Origin: Nitrosomonadaceae bacterium
GTDB lineage: Bacteria; Pseudomonadota; Gammaproteobacteria; Burkholderiales; Nitrosomonadaceae
DNA: 51,807 nucleotides
NCBI GenBank assembly: GCA_014190895.1
Contig: BJGV01000009.1
Span: 1-51,807, forward strand
Direction: 5' to 3'
Below, piece by piece: positions 42,339 to 51,807 of this stretch (position 1 is the first letter of the stretch; every line of letters starts with the position of its first letter). Below the pieces are notes generated by a model that worked only from the letters and a program-made list of their open reading frames with translations, was not told where the DNA came from and did no database searches. Position numbers and translations under genes: made by a program.

Positions 42339-43921
42339 GTTCTTATCTTCGTAAAAGTATATTCTAATTCCTGAGTAAGAATTTTACGATCAGTTTTTCC
42401 ATTAGAGTTCCGTGGAAAATCTCCCTCCCAAATTTTAATTTGACTAGGCAGCATGAAAGTAGGGAGACTAGATTTACATGTTGCCAACAATGTTTCGGCA
42501 TCAAGGCTTATCCCTTTTTTTGGTATTGCGATTACAACGATAGCTTGTCCCAATAGAGAATGCGGAACACCAACAACCACAACCTCTTCTACAAGTTCTG
42601 TAGCATAAATTATTTCTTCTATTTCAGTTGGACTGATACGGTAACCCGAGGTTTTTATCATCTCATCTCGGCGATTAATAAAATATAAAAAACCTTCCTC
42701 ATCTACACGTACTGTGTCACCTGACCATACTGCAAGTTCTGGAACAGTTGACCTAGTTTCACATTGAAGAAGTGGTCTGAAGCGCTCTGCAGTTCTTTCT
42801 GGATCATTCCAGTAGCCCATGGACACCAGAGCTCCGCAATGTACTAGTTCGCCAGGTTCATTGGGCGCGCAGGATGAGCCATCTTCTCTCAGCACCAACA
42901 CTTTAGCGTTAGGTATAGCTTTGCCAATTGAGTCTGGTCTTATATCGATCTCCTGCGGAGCTAGAAAAGTTGAACGAAAGGCCTCGGTAAAGCCATACAT
43001 CAAAAACACTTCCGTATGGGGGAGTTTCTTGCGTAAAAGATTAAGAGTCGATCGTGGCATCCCGCCACCTGAGTTTGTGATATAGCGTAATGACATATTT
43101 TTTGACCAATCCAATTGTGCCAGCTGAATCCATAGCGATGGTACTGCAGCAAGGCCAGTAATATTCTCTTGTTCAACGATACTGATGATATCTTGAGGTA
43201 AAAGATAGTTTATTAAGATCCCAGTAGCCCCACTATAAAACGCTGTGGTGATTTGATTGAGTCCATAATCAAAGCTTAGAGGTAATACTGATAAGATTCG
43301 ATCACTGGAGCAATTTTTCAAGTATTGAGCAACGCTTTTTGCCCCCATTAATAAATTACAATGGGACAGAACCACTCCTTTTGGCTTACCAGTGCTGCCA
43401 GAAGTGTAAATAATTGAAGCCATATCGCTGTCAATACCGTGACGCATTTTAGATAATCTTGCAGCGGATATCACTTGATTCCAAGGTATGATAGTCAGAC
43501 TAGGGATAATCAATAGACTATCTTCTGAACCAACTATCACCGCAGTATGTAGATCAGGACATTTTGGCAAAACTCTTGCAAGAAACTTGAGTCGATCAGT
43601 CGAGGTTACAAGAATTTTTACATTACAATCCTGTAATATATGGGCCACTTGTTCTGGTTTTAGAAAAGGATTGATAGGTACAAATACTGCGCTTACAGCA
43701 GCGGTACCAAATAAAGCGATTACTCCCTCCAGATTTTTTTCCAGATAAACGGCTAGACGTTGATTCCGATCTAGTCCTAAGGAGAATAGAGCCGCGGCCA
43801 CACTCTCAATTGCTCCGGCCATCACAGCATAGCTTATCTTCTGGTCTTGATAGATCAGAGCATCTGAGTCAGGCGCACGATCGGCGGATTTAAAAATTAA
43901 CTCGTGAATCAGATCAGACAT
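42335..43921 (-). CDS. AMP-forming acyl-CoA ligase-like protein, exosortase A-associated type
   Basis: Adenylate-forming enzyme of 528 residues. AMP-binding P-loop IIYTSGSTGKPKGVVLSH (about residues 170-187), LPLSFDYGLNQ, MYGFTEAFRSTFL, SGDTVRVDEEGFLYFINRRDEMIKTSGYRISP and the C-terminal lysine in RNSNGKTDRK. It resembles the ligase family that accompanies exosortase A systems and is coupled to the PLP decarboxylase gene. The carrier protein that often accompanies this pair is not adjacent. The acyl substrate is not known; a role in exopolysaccharide or surface decoration is inferred. Confidence 0.85.
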   Translation of the reverse strand: MSDLIHELIFKSADRAPDSDALIYQDQKISYAVMAGAIESVAAALFSLGLDRNQRLAVYLEKNLEGVIALFGTAAVSAVFVPINPFLKPEQVAHILQDCNVKILVTSTDRLKFLARVLPKCPDLHTAVIVGSEDSLLIIPSLTIIPWNQVISAARLSKMRHGIDSDMASIIYTSGSTGKPKGVVLSHCNLLMGAKSVAQYLKNCSSDRILSVLPLSFDYGLNQITTAFYSGATGILINYLLPQDIISIVEQENITGLAAVPSLWIQLAQLDWSKNMSLRYITNSGGGMPRSTLNLLRKKLPHTEVFLMYGFTEAFRSTFLAPQEIDIRPDSIGKAIPNAKVLVLREDGSSCAPNEPGELVHCGALVSMGYWNDPERTAERFRPLLQCETRSTVPELAVWSGDTVRVDEEGFLYFINRRDEMIKTSGYRISPTEIEEIIYATELVEEVVVVGVPHSLLGQAIVVIAIPKKGISLDAETLLATCKSSLPTFMLPSQIKIWEGDFPRNSNGKTDRKILTQELEYTFTKIRT

Positions 43922-44260
43922 TATAGGAAGAACCTATTTTTTAAATGATTTATATGGTGAAGAGAAATAGTGATAGTTCATACAAGATTATTTATTCTAT
44001 TCCATAATGATTCATTAAGTCATAGATGGTAAAGTGGTCAACATTAATTGCTTCTTATTAAAGTGATCAATAAAAAATACTTGAGATCGCAAGATGTGCT
44101 GTAGTGAACAAAAGATCCCCCGTGCATTAGATTGAATTAAAATTTTTTACTTCAAGGGCGTATAAATTTAATAATTTTTCGGAATTTTATGAACTCATTT
44201 TTTAGATTTATATGTACGGACTCATAATAAACTACAACTAAAGGTTCTAAATAACTTTCT
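43922..44260. other. Divergent AT-rich gap between the ligase gene and ribF
   Basis: This 339-base gap separates two divergent genes and should hold both promoters. A candidate ribF promoter is described separately. I see no reading frame, no rpsT or murJ remnant and no tRNA. A riboflavin (FMN) riboswitch is not apparent. Confidence 0.5.
44146..44175 (+). promoter_or_regulatory. Possible ribF promoter
   Basis: TTTACT (44146-44151) and AATAAT (44170-44175) are separated by 18 bases upstream of ribF. In such AT-rich sequence matches of this quality arise by chance, so the confidence is low. Confidence 0.3.
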
Positions 44261-45217
44261 ATGCATATTTTTCGTGGAACTATCCCTCAGAATAGAAATC
44301 CTGTTGCATTAACTATAGGTAACTTTGATGGTATGCACTTAGGCCATCAGACTATGCTTCGTTATCTGAGGGAGTCTGCTGACAGATTGGATCTTGTTTC
44401 TTGCGTTATGATTTTTGAGCCACATCCGCGCGAGTTTTTATCGCCAAACCAGGCACCTGTTAGACTGAATAGCCTCCGAGAAAAGTTAGAATTTTTTTCA
44501 GAATTAGGTATTAATCAGGTGCAAATCTGTCGCTTTAATTCAAAATTCGCAGAAATTAGCCCGAAAGATTTTATGGGACGTATTCTTCAAGGAAGACTTT
44601 TGGCTCGCTGGATTTTGGCAGGAAAAGATTTCCGTTTTGGTGCGAATCGCGTAGGCGATTTAGACATGCTTAAGACCTTTTCTGTACAATATGGTTTTGA
44701 GGTACATGAAATGCCAAGTTATGTCATTAATAGCTTACGAGTTTCAAGTACTGCGGTACGGCAAGCCTTAGCGATAGGTAATCTGGAATTTGTTAAATGT
44801 CTTTTAGGGCGTCCTTACAGTATTAGTGGGCGCGTGATAGATGGAGATAAACTCGGTAAGAAAATTGGTTATGCAACTGCTAATATTCAATTGAAGCGCG
44901 AGCAACCGCCGATCTCTGGAATTTTTGCAGTTGAGATTTGTGGCGCAATCGAATTATCCCCACAAATAGTAATGCGTGGGGTAGCTAGTTTAGGAGCTCG
45001 TCCTACAGTTCATGAAAATAGCGAACTAGTGTTAGAGGTGCATATATTTGATTTTAAAAAAGATATTTATGGCCTCCATTTGCGCGTAAATTTTCTACAT
45101 AAACTGCGGGACGAGGAAAAATATCCGAACTTAGAGATGCTTGCTAGGCAAATTGGAAAAGATGTGGAGAATGCAAAAAATTACTTCTCTTCAGAAGCGC
45201 GCTCTACTGAAAATTAG
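44261..45217 (+). CDS. ribF: Bifunctional riboflavin kinase / FAD synthetase
   Basis: Makes FMN and FAD from riboflavin. The N-terminal adenylyltransferase domain has [17 protein letters not shown] (HxGH nucleotide motif) and FEPHPREFL; the C-terminal riboflavin kinase domain has [11 protein letters not shown] (usually G-x-P-TANI, here with Ala for Pro) and [13 protein letters not shown]-like [11 protein letters not shown]. It has 318 residues. First gene of ribF-ileS-lspA, a common proteobacterial order; ileS follows after 11 bases. Confidence 0.96.
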   Translation: MHIFRGTIPQNRNPVALTIGNFDGMHLGHQTMLRYLRESADRLDLVSCVMIFEPHPREFLSPNQAPVRLNSLREKLEFFSELGINQVQICRFNSKFAEISPKDFMGRILQGRLLARWILAGKDFRFGANRVGDLDMLKTFSVQYGFEVHEMPSYVINSLRVSSTAVRQALAIGNLEFVKCLLGRPYSISGRVIDGDKLGKKIGYATANIQLKREQPPISGIFAVEICGAIELSPQIVMRGVASLGARPTVHENSELVLEVHIFDFKKDIYGLHLRVNFLHKLRDEEKYPNLEMLARQIGKDVENAKNYFSSEARSTEN

Positions 45218-45228
45218 GCCAATACAAC

Positions 45229-48132
45229 ATGACAGATTACAAGAGAACACTTAACTTACCGGACACGCCTTTTCCTATGCGAGGAGATCTTGCTAAGCGT
45301 GAACCCCTCATACTCAAGGCATGGAAGAAAAATAATCTCTATCAGAAAATACGTAAAGTTTGCAAAGAGCGCCCTAAGTTTATTTTGCATGATGGCCCTC
45401 CATATGCCAATGGCGATATACATATCGGTCATGCAGTTAATAAAATTCTTAAAGACATCATTGTTAAAAGCAAAACATTATCTGGCTTTGATGCGCCTTA
45501 TGTTCCTGGATGGGACTGTCATGGGTTGCCAATCGAACATCAGATAGAAAAAAAATATGGGAGAAATTTACCTGCAAAAAAAGTAAGAGAATTATGTCGT
45601 ATCTTTGCACAAGAGCAGATAGAAAGACAGAAAGCTGATTTTATTCGACTCGGTGTCCTGGCAGATTGGGATAACTCATATCTTACTATGAGTCATAATA
45701 TTGAAGCAGGAATCATTCGTACACTTGGAAAAGTTTATAAGAATGGTTATCTATATCGAGGGAAAAAACCCGTCAATTGGTGCATAGAGTGCGGCTCAGC
45801 TCTTGCAGAAGCAGAAGTTGAGCACGAAGACAAAAATTCACCTGCAATTGATGTTGCTTTTCTGGTCATGGATAACGATGCTCTTGCCAGAGCGTTCCGT
45901 ATATCAGCTATTGTTGAACCAGTGTCGGTGGTAATTTGGACTACCACACCCTGGACCCTACCTGCCAATCAAGCAGTAAGTGTACACCCAGAATACAGTT
46001 ATCAGTTGGTGAGAACTGTTAGAGGATTGCTCATTCTCTCAAGTCAGGCCTATGCCGAATCGTCCCAGGTTAAGTCAGCTACAACTGATAAGAGAATTGA
46101 TTTATCGCTCCCAAAAACGACATTGCTTATAGACCTCTGTCTATCTGATTATGGCCTAGAAAATTTAGGAGTGCTTGGCACTTGTACGGGAGCCCAACTT
46201 AATTTACTTAGGTTGCAACACCCATTTTATGATCGCGTTGTTCCTATTGTTTGTGGTAAGCATGTTACTGCTGATATAGGTACAGGATTGGTACATACCG
46301 CTCCCGCACATGGTGTCGATGATTACATTGTTGGGCAAGAGTACGGCTTACCAGTAGAAAATCCAGTCGACAGTAACGGAAATTTTTTTGAGCACATACC
46401 GTTGGTAGGCGGCATATCAGTATGGAAGGCCAATGACGTGGTAATTCGTCAGCTAAAAGAAAACGGCTCATTGTTAAACTTCAGACAATTACAGCACAGT
46501 TACCCACACTGTTGGCGACATAAAACTCCAATTATTTTTCGTGCTACTTCTCAGTGGTTCATTGGCATGGACAGACCCAGAAGAAACGAAACGCTCCTTG
46601 ATATTCCTGTTGCAAATAAGGTATCTAATGATAGAGATACTCTTAGAGTATGCGCCAGTTCGGCAATAACAGATGTTGAATTTTTTCCAAACTGGGGGCG
46701 CGCCCGTTTAGATTTAATGATCAGTAATCGCCCTGACTGGTGTGTTTCGCGCCAACGTAACTGGGGGGTGCCAATGGCCCTCTTTCTGCATAAAGAAACA
46801 TATGAACCGCATCCCCATACTGACATATTACTAGAAAAAGTAGCGCAACTTGTTGAAAAAAAAGGAATTGAGGCATGGTTTAATTTAGATGCAAGAGAGT
46901 TGCTGGGAGACGAAGTAAATGATTATGAGAAATCGACGGATACTTTAGATGTGTGGTTTGATTCTGGTACAACTCACGACACTGTTCTTAGATCTAATGA
47001 GCAATTAAAATATCCAGCTGATCTTTATTTAGAGGGCTCAGATCAGCATCGTGGCTGGTTTCAATCCTCTCTTTTGACTGGTTGTGCGGTTAATAGTGGC
47101 GCACCTTACAAAGCGTTGCTTACTCATGGCTTTGTAGTTGATGGCAGTGGCCGCAAAATGAGCAAATCGAAAGGTAATGTCATTGCGCCCCAAAGAGTAA
47201 TAGATACTTCAGGGGCCGATATTATTCGATTATGGGCGGCTTCTACAGATTATTCTGGCGAACTTTTTATCTCCGATGAGATTCTTAAACGAGTAGTAGA
47301 AAGTTATCGACGTATACGTAATACACTACGTTTTTTGCTAGCAAATCTAGTGGATTTCAACCCAATTACTGATAGCATCCCAGTAGAAAATTGGTTAGAA
47401 GTTGATCGCTATATGCTAACGTCTATCAGAGTGCTTCAAAATGAATTAACACAGAGTTATGAACGCTACGAGTTCCATCTCATAGTGCATAAATTGCATA
47501 ATTTTTGTTCAGAGGATTTGGGTGGATTCTATTTGGACATTCTTAAAGATAGGCTCTACACCACTTCTGCTAAAAGTATTCCGCGTCGTTCAGCGCAGAA
47601 CGCGTTGCATCATATTGCACATAGTCTGGTGCGTTTATTTGCGCCTATCCTTAGCTTTACAGCTGATGAGGCGTGGGAGCATCTGACTGGCGATGCTGAC
47701 GATAGTGTCTTATTGCATACTTGGCATAAATTTCCATTACAGTCAGATGCAGTACTATTGATGGAACGCTGGAAGAGAATTCGTGAGCTACGTTCTCAGG
47801 TACAAAGGAAGCTAGAGGACTCTCGTGCTTTAGGAAAGATTGGCTCTTCACTTGCAGCTGTTGTAGAAATTTGTATAGGCGGAGATGATTTTATATTACT
47901 TAATTCTTTGGGGGATGATCTACGTTTAGTAATTGTTACCTCAGAAGCTCGCGTAGTAGAAGCTATCGGTGACTATAAGGAAGGAATTTTTGTGACCCCT
48001 AGCGACTATTTAAAATGCGAACGTTGTTGGCATTATCGTCAGGACGTTGGTAATGAAAATGACCACGCCACTATATGCGGTCGATGCGTGTCAAATCTTT
48101 TCGGTTCTGGCGAAATTAGGAAATATGCCTGA
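45229..48132 (+). CDS. ileS: Isoleucyl-tRNA synthetase
   Basis: Class I synthetase with editing domain. The HIGH motif is H65-I-G-H68, [18 protein letters not shown] follows, the editing domain has [14 protein letters not shown] and [17 protein letters not shown] is at 643-647, and a C-terminal zinc site uses C930, C933, C950 and C953. It has 967 residues, about 30 more than E. coli, with small expansions at [14 protein letters not shown] and at [12 protein letters not shown]. It is the bacterial IleS1 type with the C-terminal zinc domain. Confidence 0.98.
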   Translation: MTDYKRTLNLPDTPFPMRGDLAKREPLILKAWKKNNLYQKIRKVCKERPKFILHDGPPYANGDIHIGHAVNKILKDIIVKSKTLSGFDAPYVPGWDCHGLPIEHQIEKKYGRNLPAKKVRELCRIFAQEQIERQKADFIRLGVLADWDNSYLTMSHNIEAGIIRTLGKVYKNGYLYRGKKPVNWCIECGSALAEAEVEHEDKNSPAIDVAFLVMDNDALARAFRISAIVEPVSVVIWTTTPWTLPANQAVSVHPEYSYQLVRTVRGLLILSSQAYAESSQVKSATTDKRIDLSLPKTTLLIDLCLSDYGLENLGVLGTCTGAQLNLLRLQHPFYDRVVPIVCGKHVTADIGTGLVHTAPAHGVDDYIVGQEYGLPVENPVDSNGNFFEHIPLVGGISVWKANDVVIRQLKENGSLLNFRQLQHSYPHCWRHKTPIIFRATSQWFIGMDRPRRNETLLDIPVANKVSNDRDTLRVCASSAITDVEFFPNWGRARLDLMISNRPDWCVSRQRNWGVPMALFLHKETYEPHPHTDILLEKVAQLVEKKGIEAWFNLDARELLGDEVNDYEKSTDTLDVWFDSGTTHDTVLRSNEQLKYPADLYLEGSDQHRGWFQSSLLTGCAVNSGAPYKALLTHGFVVDGSGRKMSKSKGNVIAPQRVIDTSGADIIRLWAASTDYSGELFISDEILKRVVESYRRIRNTLRFLLANLVDFNPITDSIPVENWLEVDRYMLTSIRVLQNELTQSYERYEFHLIVHKLHNFCSEDLGGFYLDILKDRLYTTSAKSIPRRSAQNALHHIAHSLVRLFAPILSFTADEAWEHLTGDADDSVLLHTWHKFPLQSDAVLLMERWKRIRELRSQVQRKLEDSRALGKIGSSLAAVVEICIGGDDFILLNSLGDDLRLVIVTSEARVVEAIGDYKEGIFVTPSDYLKCERCWHYRQDVGNENDHATICGRCVSNLFGSGEIRKYA

Positions 48133-48184
48133 GTTTAGTTAAATCTTTTCGGTAATTATTTTTTATAATTGGACATAGATTAGT

Positions 48185-48655
48185 ATGCAACTGCGTACCA
48201 GCCTAACTCTAACAATAGTATTGCTAGTAATAGATTTTATCACCAAGCGTTGGGTAGAATCAGCATTGACTCAGGGTCAAGAGATCCCATTAACAGCTTT
48301 CTTTAATTTGGTGTTAACTTATAATGCGGGAGCAGCATTCAGTTTTTTAAGTGATGAATCTGGATGGCAGCGTTGGTTTTTGAGCGGCGTCTCTGCGAGC
48401 GCCTCAGTTTTTATCGGCTATCTTCTATACAAACATGCAGCAGAAAAATTATTTTGTATTGCACTGAGTTTAATATTAAGTGGTGCGTTAGGAAATTTAT
48501 GGGATAGGATGCTATTGGGTCATGTAGTTGATTTTATAGATCTCCATTACGACGGTTACCACTGGCCTGCATTTAATGTGGCAGATTCCATAATTTGTAT
48601 AGGGGCAGCATTCCTAATACTTGAGAGTGCTCGATCTAAAGAAGTTAAAAACTAG
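48185..48655 (+). CDS. lspA: Lipoprotein signal peptidase (signal peptidase II)
   Basis: Inner-membrane aspartyl protease that cleaves prolipoproteins before the lipid-modified cysteine. Four membrane segments; catalytic D116 (VVDFIDLHY) and D134 (NVADSII), with the conserved LTYNAGAAFSFL and GALGNLWDRM. It has 156 residues. Its stop codon is only 3 bases from the stop of the convergent adenosyltransferase gene. Confidence 0.97.
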   Translation: MQLRTSLTLTIVLLVIDFITKRWVESALTQGQEIPLTAFFNLVLTYNAGAAFSFLSDESGWQRWFLSGVSASASVFIGYLLYKHAAEKLFCIALSLILSGALGNLWDRMLLGHVVDFIDLHYDGYHWPAFNVADSIICIGAAFLILESARSKEVKN

Positions 48656-48658
48656 TAC

Positions 48659-49210
48659 TCAGCAATTTTTTCTTGGTTGCCACAATACATCTTTTACATT
48701 CTGTTCACGATTTAGTATTCGACAGAGTACAAATAAAAGATCAGATAAACGATTTAAGTATTTGATGTGAATTGGCGCAACTGTTTCTGTTTTAGAGAGT
48801 CTAACTAAGGATCTTTCCGCCCGGCGGCACACAGTGCGGGCGACGTGACAAAGAGATGCTGCACGGGTTCCGCCGGGGAGTATAAACTCTTTTAATGGGG
48901 ATAGAGTTGAGTTGTATTGGTCAAGTTGGTTTTCTAGGCGCGTGACCTGAGTTTCATTAATGCTGATGTGATTGGGTATACTCAAGTCACCGCCTAGATT
49001 AAATAAATTGTGTTGAATTTTTTCTAATTCTTCGCGTATTCCAGTCTCAATATCTTCTGTAAGCAATACACCAATAAAACTGTTGAGTTCATCTATATCA
49101 CCGTTAACTTCAATTCGATGACTATCCTTAGTAGATCGCGTGCCATCCCCGAGACCCGTGGTGCCATCGTCGCCAGTTCGGGTATAAATCTTTGTCAGGC
49201 GATTAGCCAT
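48659..49210 (-). CDS. Cob(I)alamin adenosyltransferase, PduO type
   Basis: ATP:corrinoid adenosyltransferase that makes adenosylcobalamin. The N-terminal ATP loop YTRTGDDGTTGLGDG, the helix with CHVARTVCRRAERSLVRLS and the C-terminal YLNRLSDLLFVLCRILN are family hallmarks. The frame begins 13 codons upstream at 49249, but the ATG at 49210 gives the usual MANRLTKIYTRTG start and has GGGG ahead. It has 183 residues. It implies use of a B12-dependent enzyme; none is in the window. Confidence 0.94.
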   Translation of the reverse strand: MANRLTKIYTRTGDDGTTGLGDGTRSTKDSHRIEVNGDIDELNSFIGVLLTEDIETGIREELEKIQHNLFNLGGDLSIPNHISINETQVTRLENQLDQYNSTLSPLKEFILPGGTRAASLCHVARTVCRRAERSLVRLSKTETVAPIHIKYLNRLSDLLFVLCRILNREQNVKDVLWQPRKNC

Positions 49211-49261
49211 ATAATTAACCCCATAAGAAGACTGTAAGGCGATATGCAATTCGCATTTTTA

Positions 49262-50692
49262 TTATTTCTTTTGTTCACGTTTGTTGTCTGATAAAGGCAA
49301 AAATAATGCAGGAAGGGTTTTTTTGTGTTGCTCATGGATGAAATGTTTTTTGACGGCAGAGCTCAATATTGGCGCATTAGAAATAGGCATTAATTTTTTA
49401 TTATCAGAGAGGGATGGAGAGAATTTGTAGGGCTGGCTAAATAATTGATCCTGTGGGACTTTAGGCTGCTTATCTTGTTCTGATCTAATTTTTTTACGTT
49501 GCCCACTCTCATTAAATGAGTTTTTAGGTTTTACTAAAATACTTGTTATATTTGATTCAAATCCAGTTATTGTTTTTACTGGGAGCGTAATTTTGAGAAG
49601 TTTCTCGATATCTGTAAGCAATTCTTTCTCTTCATCACATACCAATGAAATCGCTTCCCCCTTCGTGCCTGCCCGCCCAGTGCGCCCTATACGATGAATA
49701 TAATCTTCTGGTGTGTTGGGTAATTCAAAGTTAATTACATGCGGCAAATCCTCAATATCAATTCCACGTGCCGCAACATCAGTTGCAACTAGGACACATA
49801 CAGACCCTAACTTAAACTCTGCTAAAGCTTGAGTGCGTTGTGGCTGACTTTTATCCCCATGAATTGCGGTAGCCGTTATATCATCACGTTCCAATTGCCG
49901 AGCAAGTTGATTCGCGCCATATTTAGTGCGGACAAATACTAATACTTGTCTCAGATTCTGTGATTTGATGATATGCGTTAATAAATTACGCTTATAATCT
50001 TTTTGAATCAGGTAAACGGAATGGGTTACCAGTTCAGTTATAGAGTTGCTTCTTGTCACCTCAATTAGCACTGGTTTTCTTAGTAGCGTATCTGCAAGTT
50101 TCTTAATTTCTTCAGAGAAGGTAGCGGAAAACATTAGACTCTGGCGTTGCTCTGGCATGAGTGAGAGAATATGCTTGATATCTGGTAAGAAGCCCATATC
50201 CAGCATACGATCAGCCTCATCTAATACCAGAATTTCCACTTTAGACAGATTTATAGTTTTTTGTTGAATGTGATCTAGTAGGCGCCCAGGAGTTGCCACC
50301 AGGATATCAACCCCAGCACGTAAATCTTTAATCTGCGGATCCATATGGACCCCGCCATATACTACCGTGCATTTGAGCGGGAGATATTTACTGTAAATCT
50401 TAACACTCTCTAGTACTTGTGCCGCTAATTCTCGTGTCGGCACTAAGATTAGTGCACGAATTGGGTGTTTGGCAGGTGATGCGCTGTTACTGGCATGAGG
50501 TTGTAATCGGTGCAACATTGGCAAGGTAAAACCTGCAGTTTTACCGGTGCCGGTTTGTGCCCCACCCATAATATCTTTGCCATCAAGTATCAATGGAATC
50601 GCCTGAATCTGGATTGGGGTGGGTTCTGTATAACCTTGATCAGTGATTGCCCGCATAATCTCAATCGAAAGATTTAGTTGATTGAATGACAT
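49262..50692 (-). CDS. rhlE: DEAD-box RNA helicase, RhlE type
   Basis: ATP-dependent RNA helicase acting in ribosome assembly or RNA turnover. Q motif with [14 protein letters not shown], motif I AQTGTGKT, Ia [23 protein letters not shown] (DEAD), III FSATF, and [12 protein letters not shown]. The start [16 protein letters not shown] is typical of RhlE. It has 476 residues, with a basic, Lys/Ser/Gln-rich C-terminal tail of about 100 residues that probably binds RNA. Confidence 0.94.
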   Translation of the reverse strand: MSFNQLNLSIEIMRAITDQGYTEPTPIQIQAIPLILDGKDIMGGAQTGTGKTAGFTLPMLHRLQPHASNSASPAKHPIRALILVPTRELAAQVLESVKIYSKYLPLKCTVVYGGVHMDPQIKDLRAGVDILVATPGRLLDHIQQKTINLSKVEILVLDEADRMLDMGFLPDIKHILSLMPEQRQSLMFSATFSEEIKKLADTLLRKPVLIEVTRSNSITELVTHSVYLIQKDYKRNLLTHIIKSQNLRQVLVFVRTKYGANQLARQLERDDITATAIHGDKSQPQRTQALAEFKLGSVCVLVATDVAARGIDIEDLPHVINFELPNTPEDYIHRIGRTGRAGTKGEAISLVCDEEKELLTDIEKLLKITLPVKTITGFESNITSILVKPKNSFNESGQRKKIRSEQDKQPKVPQDQLFSQPYKFSPSLSDNKKLMPISNAPILSSAVKKHFIHEQHKKTLPALFLPLSDNKREQKK

Positions 50693-50720
50693 CCGTATTA
50701 TCTCCTCATCCCATGATGAA

Positions 50721-51476
50721 TTATTGATCTTGTTCTGCCAACAAACTACTCATTATCTTTTTTAAATAACTTAACAGTGGTTTTGCTCCACCAATAGCCA
50801 CCGCATCAACTAGACAATACCATGCAGCAACTCCACTAGGAGGATTTCCTTGCGGTAGTCCAAAAATAGGTTCTATTGTGGCCCACTTCCAGGTTCCTGC
50901 CGCTGTACCTATTAACTCTAACCATGTGGTAATAAAGAATGCGGCAAGATAAACCATTGGTGACCGACCTTTAAAAAGATAGATAAGGAAGACACAGAAT
51001 AATAATGCACCTACCGCATCACCTTGTTCCGGGAAACCGCTGATTCCCCAGACTGACCATGCACCACATACCAGGACCACAAATGCCGCAATTTTTTTGG
51101 CGTATTTTAGAAAAAACCCAGAGCGAGCTAGAGCAACGGCAGTTAAGTAGACCATACCATGGCCAGGGGGAACGTAAGATGGAACATTTCCAAACCGATA
51201 TGTGTACCCACCCATATAAATAGATGCAAAATGCTCGCCAATTGTTGCAAAGATAACAGCAATTATAATCTGTGCTCGTACTTCATTATTCTCACCAAAA
51301 AGCAAACATAATAGAAATGTCCACGCAATAACTCCCATAGCATTCTGTTTCTCTAAGCTTCCAGAAGCATCAATATTCAGACTGATTGCCACGCATACAA
51401 AAGTAAGTGCCGCTATTAAATAATCACGTTTTTTATGTACGCAAACGATATTATTTTGTGGAAAATAACGGAGCAT
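50721..51476 (-). CDS. Unrecognised polytopic membrane protein
   Basis: This 251-residue protein has about seven hydrophobic segments and a short cytoplasmic N-terminus. Polar, possibly functional residues are embedded between the segments: [34 protein letters not shown] (split at about residues 83-116), [13 protein letters not shown] and [31 protein letters not shown]. The conserved-looking Glu, Tyr, His and Trp in these loops suggest an enzyme or transporter rather than a structural protein. A faint likeness to carotenoid-enzyme-type membrane domains (WxE...GxxxGxW) is not enough to name it. It follows the helicase gene's start by 28 bases on the same strand, upstream in transcription. Confidence 0.7.
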   Translation of the reverse strand: MLRYFPQNNIVCVHKKRDYLIAALTFVCVAISLNIDASGSLEKQNAMGVIAWTFLLCLLFGENNEVRAQIIIAVIFATIGEHFASIYMGGYTYRFGNVPSYVPPGHGMVYLTAVALARSGFFLKYAKKIAAFVVLVCGAWSVWGISGFPEQGDAVGALLFCVFLIYLFKGRSPMVYLAAFFITTWLELIGTAAGTWKWATIEPIFGLPQGNPPSGVAAWYCLVDAVAIGGAKPLLSYLKKIMSSLLAEQDQ

Positions 51477-51609
51477 TTCTATGTCTATAAAATTTTAAAA
51501 TACTGATTACGGTAATGAGAGGTTTTAAAGGTATCTTGTCTATGAAGGGTGTCTGGGGATTGCATCAGCGATTACGTGCGGATGCGGTTGATGTTGTCTC
51601 AAATAGAGG

Positions 51610-51648
51610 TTTATAACATGCCCCTTTGGAAAATGGGACATGTTATAA
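51610..51648. terminator. Long hairpin between the membrane protein gene and the last gene
   Basis: TTTATAACATGCCC pairs with GGGACATGTTATAAA across a short loop, with one bulged base, giving a 14-bp stem. It follows the end of the minus-strand gene at 51700 by about 50 bases and would act as its terminator, but there is no T-run after it in that direction, so it might also be a protein-binding palindrome. Confidence 0.5.
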
Positions 51649-51699
51649 AAAATAGCTAACTCTGGTAAGTGGCTCAGAAGAAATCAGATGCATTAAGAA

Positions 51700-51807
51700 T
51701 TAGTCCTCTTCCTCTTCTTCTTCCTCGTCACTTTTCTTTTTCTCTGCTTTCAGTACCATTTTGCCTTGTACTAAACTGGCATTAAGATCTGTCTCAGTCA
51801 CTTCTTT
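51700..51807 (-). CDS. C-terminal end of an unidentified protein with acidic tail (5' end outside window)
   Basis: The minus strand is open from the window edge to TAA at 51702-51700, giving 35 residues: KEVTETDLNASLVQGKMVL, then KAEKKKSDE and a run of Glu ending in Asp. The switch from a basic to an all-acidic tail suggests a nucleic-acid- or protein-interacting C-terminus. I do not recognise the family from this fragment. Codons GAA/GAG dominate the tail, so the end is a near-triplet repeat (CTC/CTT on the plus strand). Confidence 0.6.
   Translation of the reverse strand, partial: KEVTETDLNASLVQGKMVLKAEKKKSDEEEEEEED

Overview
The window is a moderately AT-rich stretch of a Gram-negative chromosome that reads as a betaproteobacterium, most likely of a Nitrosomonadales-type lineage (inference). 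Evidence for this: the gatCAB genes diverge from mreBCD-mrdAB-rlpA; rnpB sits just ahead of the mra/dcw cluster; RNase P RNA has the betaproteobacterial type-A layout; MurE carries the meso-diaminopimelate motif; and two enzymes of the exosortase A (PEP-CTERM) type are present. No phage, insertion sequence, CRISPR array or tRNA gene was found.

Layout. 1-313: the 3' end of a lysine/alanine/proline-rich histone H1-like gene with six 30-bp repeats and a strong terminator. 353-3777 (minus): gatC-gatA-gatB, the tRNA-dependent amidotransferase. 3890-10077 (plus): the rod-shape and elongasome genes mreB-mreC-mreD-mrdA-mrdB-rlpA. 10119-10416: rnpB. 10658-28805 (plus): an MraZ-boxed promoter and an unbroken 16-gene division and cell-wall cluster, mraZ-rsmH-ftsL-ftsI-murE-murF-mraY-murD-ftsW-murG-murC-murB-ddl-ftsQ-ftsA-ftsZ, with many 4-base stop/start overlaps. 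lpxC, the usual next gene, is absent. 28966-33883 (minus): ftsK-lolA-(rarA remnant)-serS. 34215-38056 (minus): glcD-glcE-glcF glycolate oxidase. 38124-40820 (minus): trpG-trpD-trpC without trpE. 41103-43921 (minus): an exosortase A-associated AMP ligase and PLP decarboxylase. 44261-48655 (plus): ribF-ileS-lspA. 48659-51476 (minus): cobalamin adenosyltransferase, an RhlE-type helicase and an unrecognised membrane protein. 51700-51807: the 3' end of an unidentified gene with an acidic tail.

The genes form a coherent envelope-growth block: MurC/D/E/F, Ddl, MurB, MraY and MurG make lipid II; RodA/PBP2 with MreBCD polymerise it along the side wall; FtsW/FtsI with FtsA/L/Q/Z do so at the septum; LolA and LspA handle lipoproteins.

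The unusual points are small ones inside ordinary genes. rarA is a clear pseudogene, gutted by a large internal deletion and further nonsense and frameshift lesions. FtsI has KTA where penicillin-binding proteins have KTG. GatB carries a 40-residue insertion. RNase P RNA has a miniature P12. Several other housekeeping enzymes (SerRS, MurB, MurE, MurC, TrpC, IleRS) carry short Lys/Asn/Ser-rich insertions, suggesting relaxed selection or slippage. I did not find a convincing new multi-gene system.
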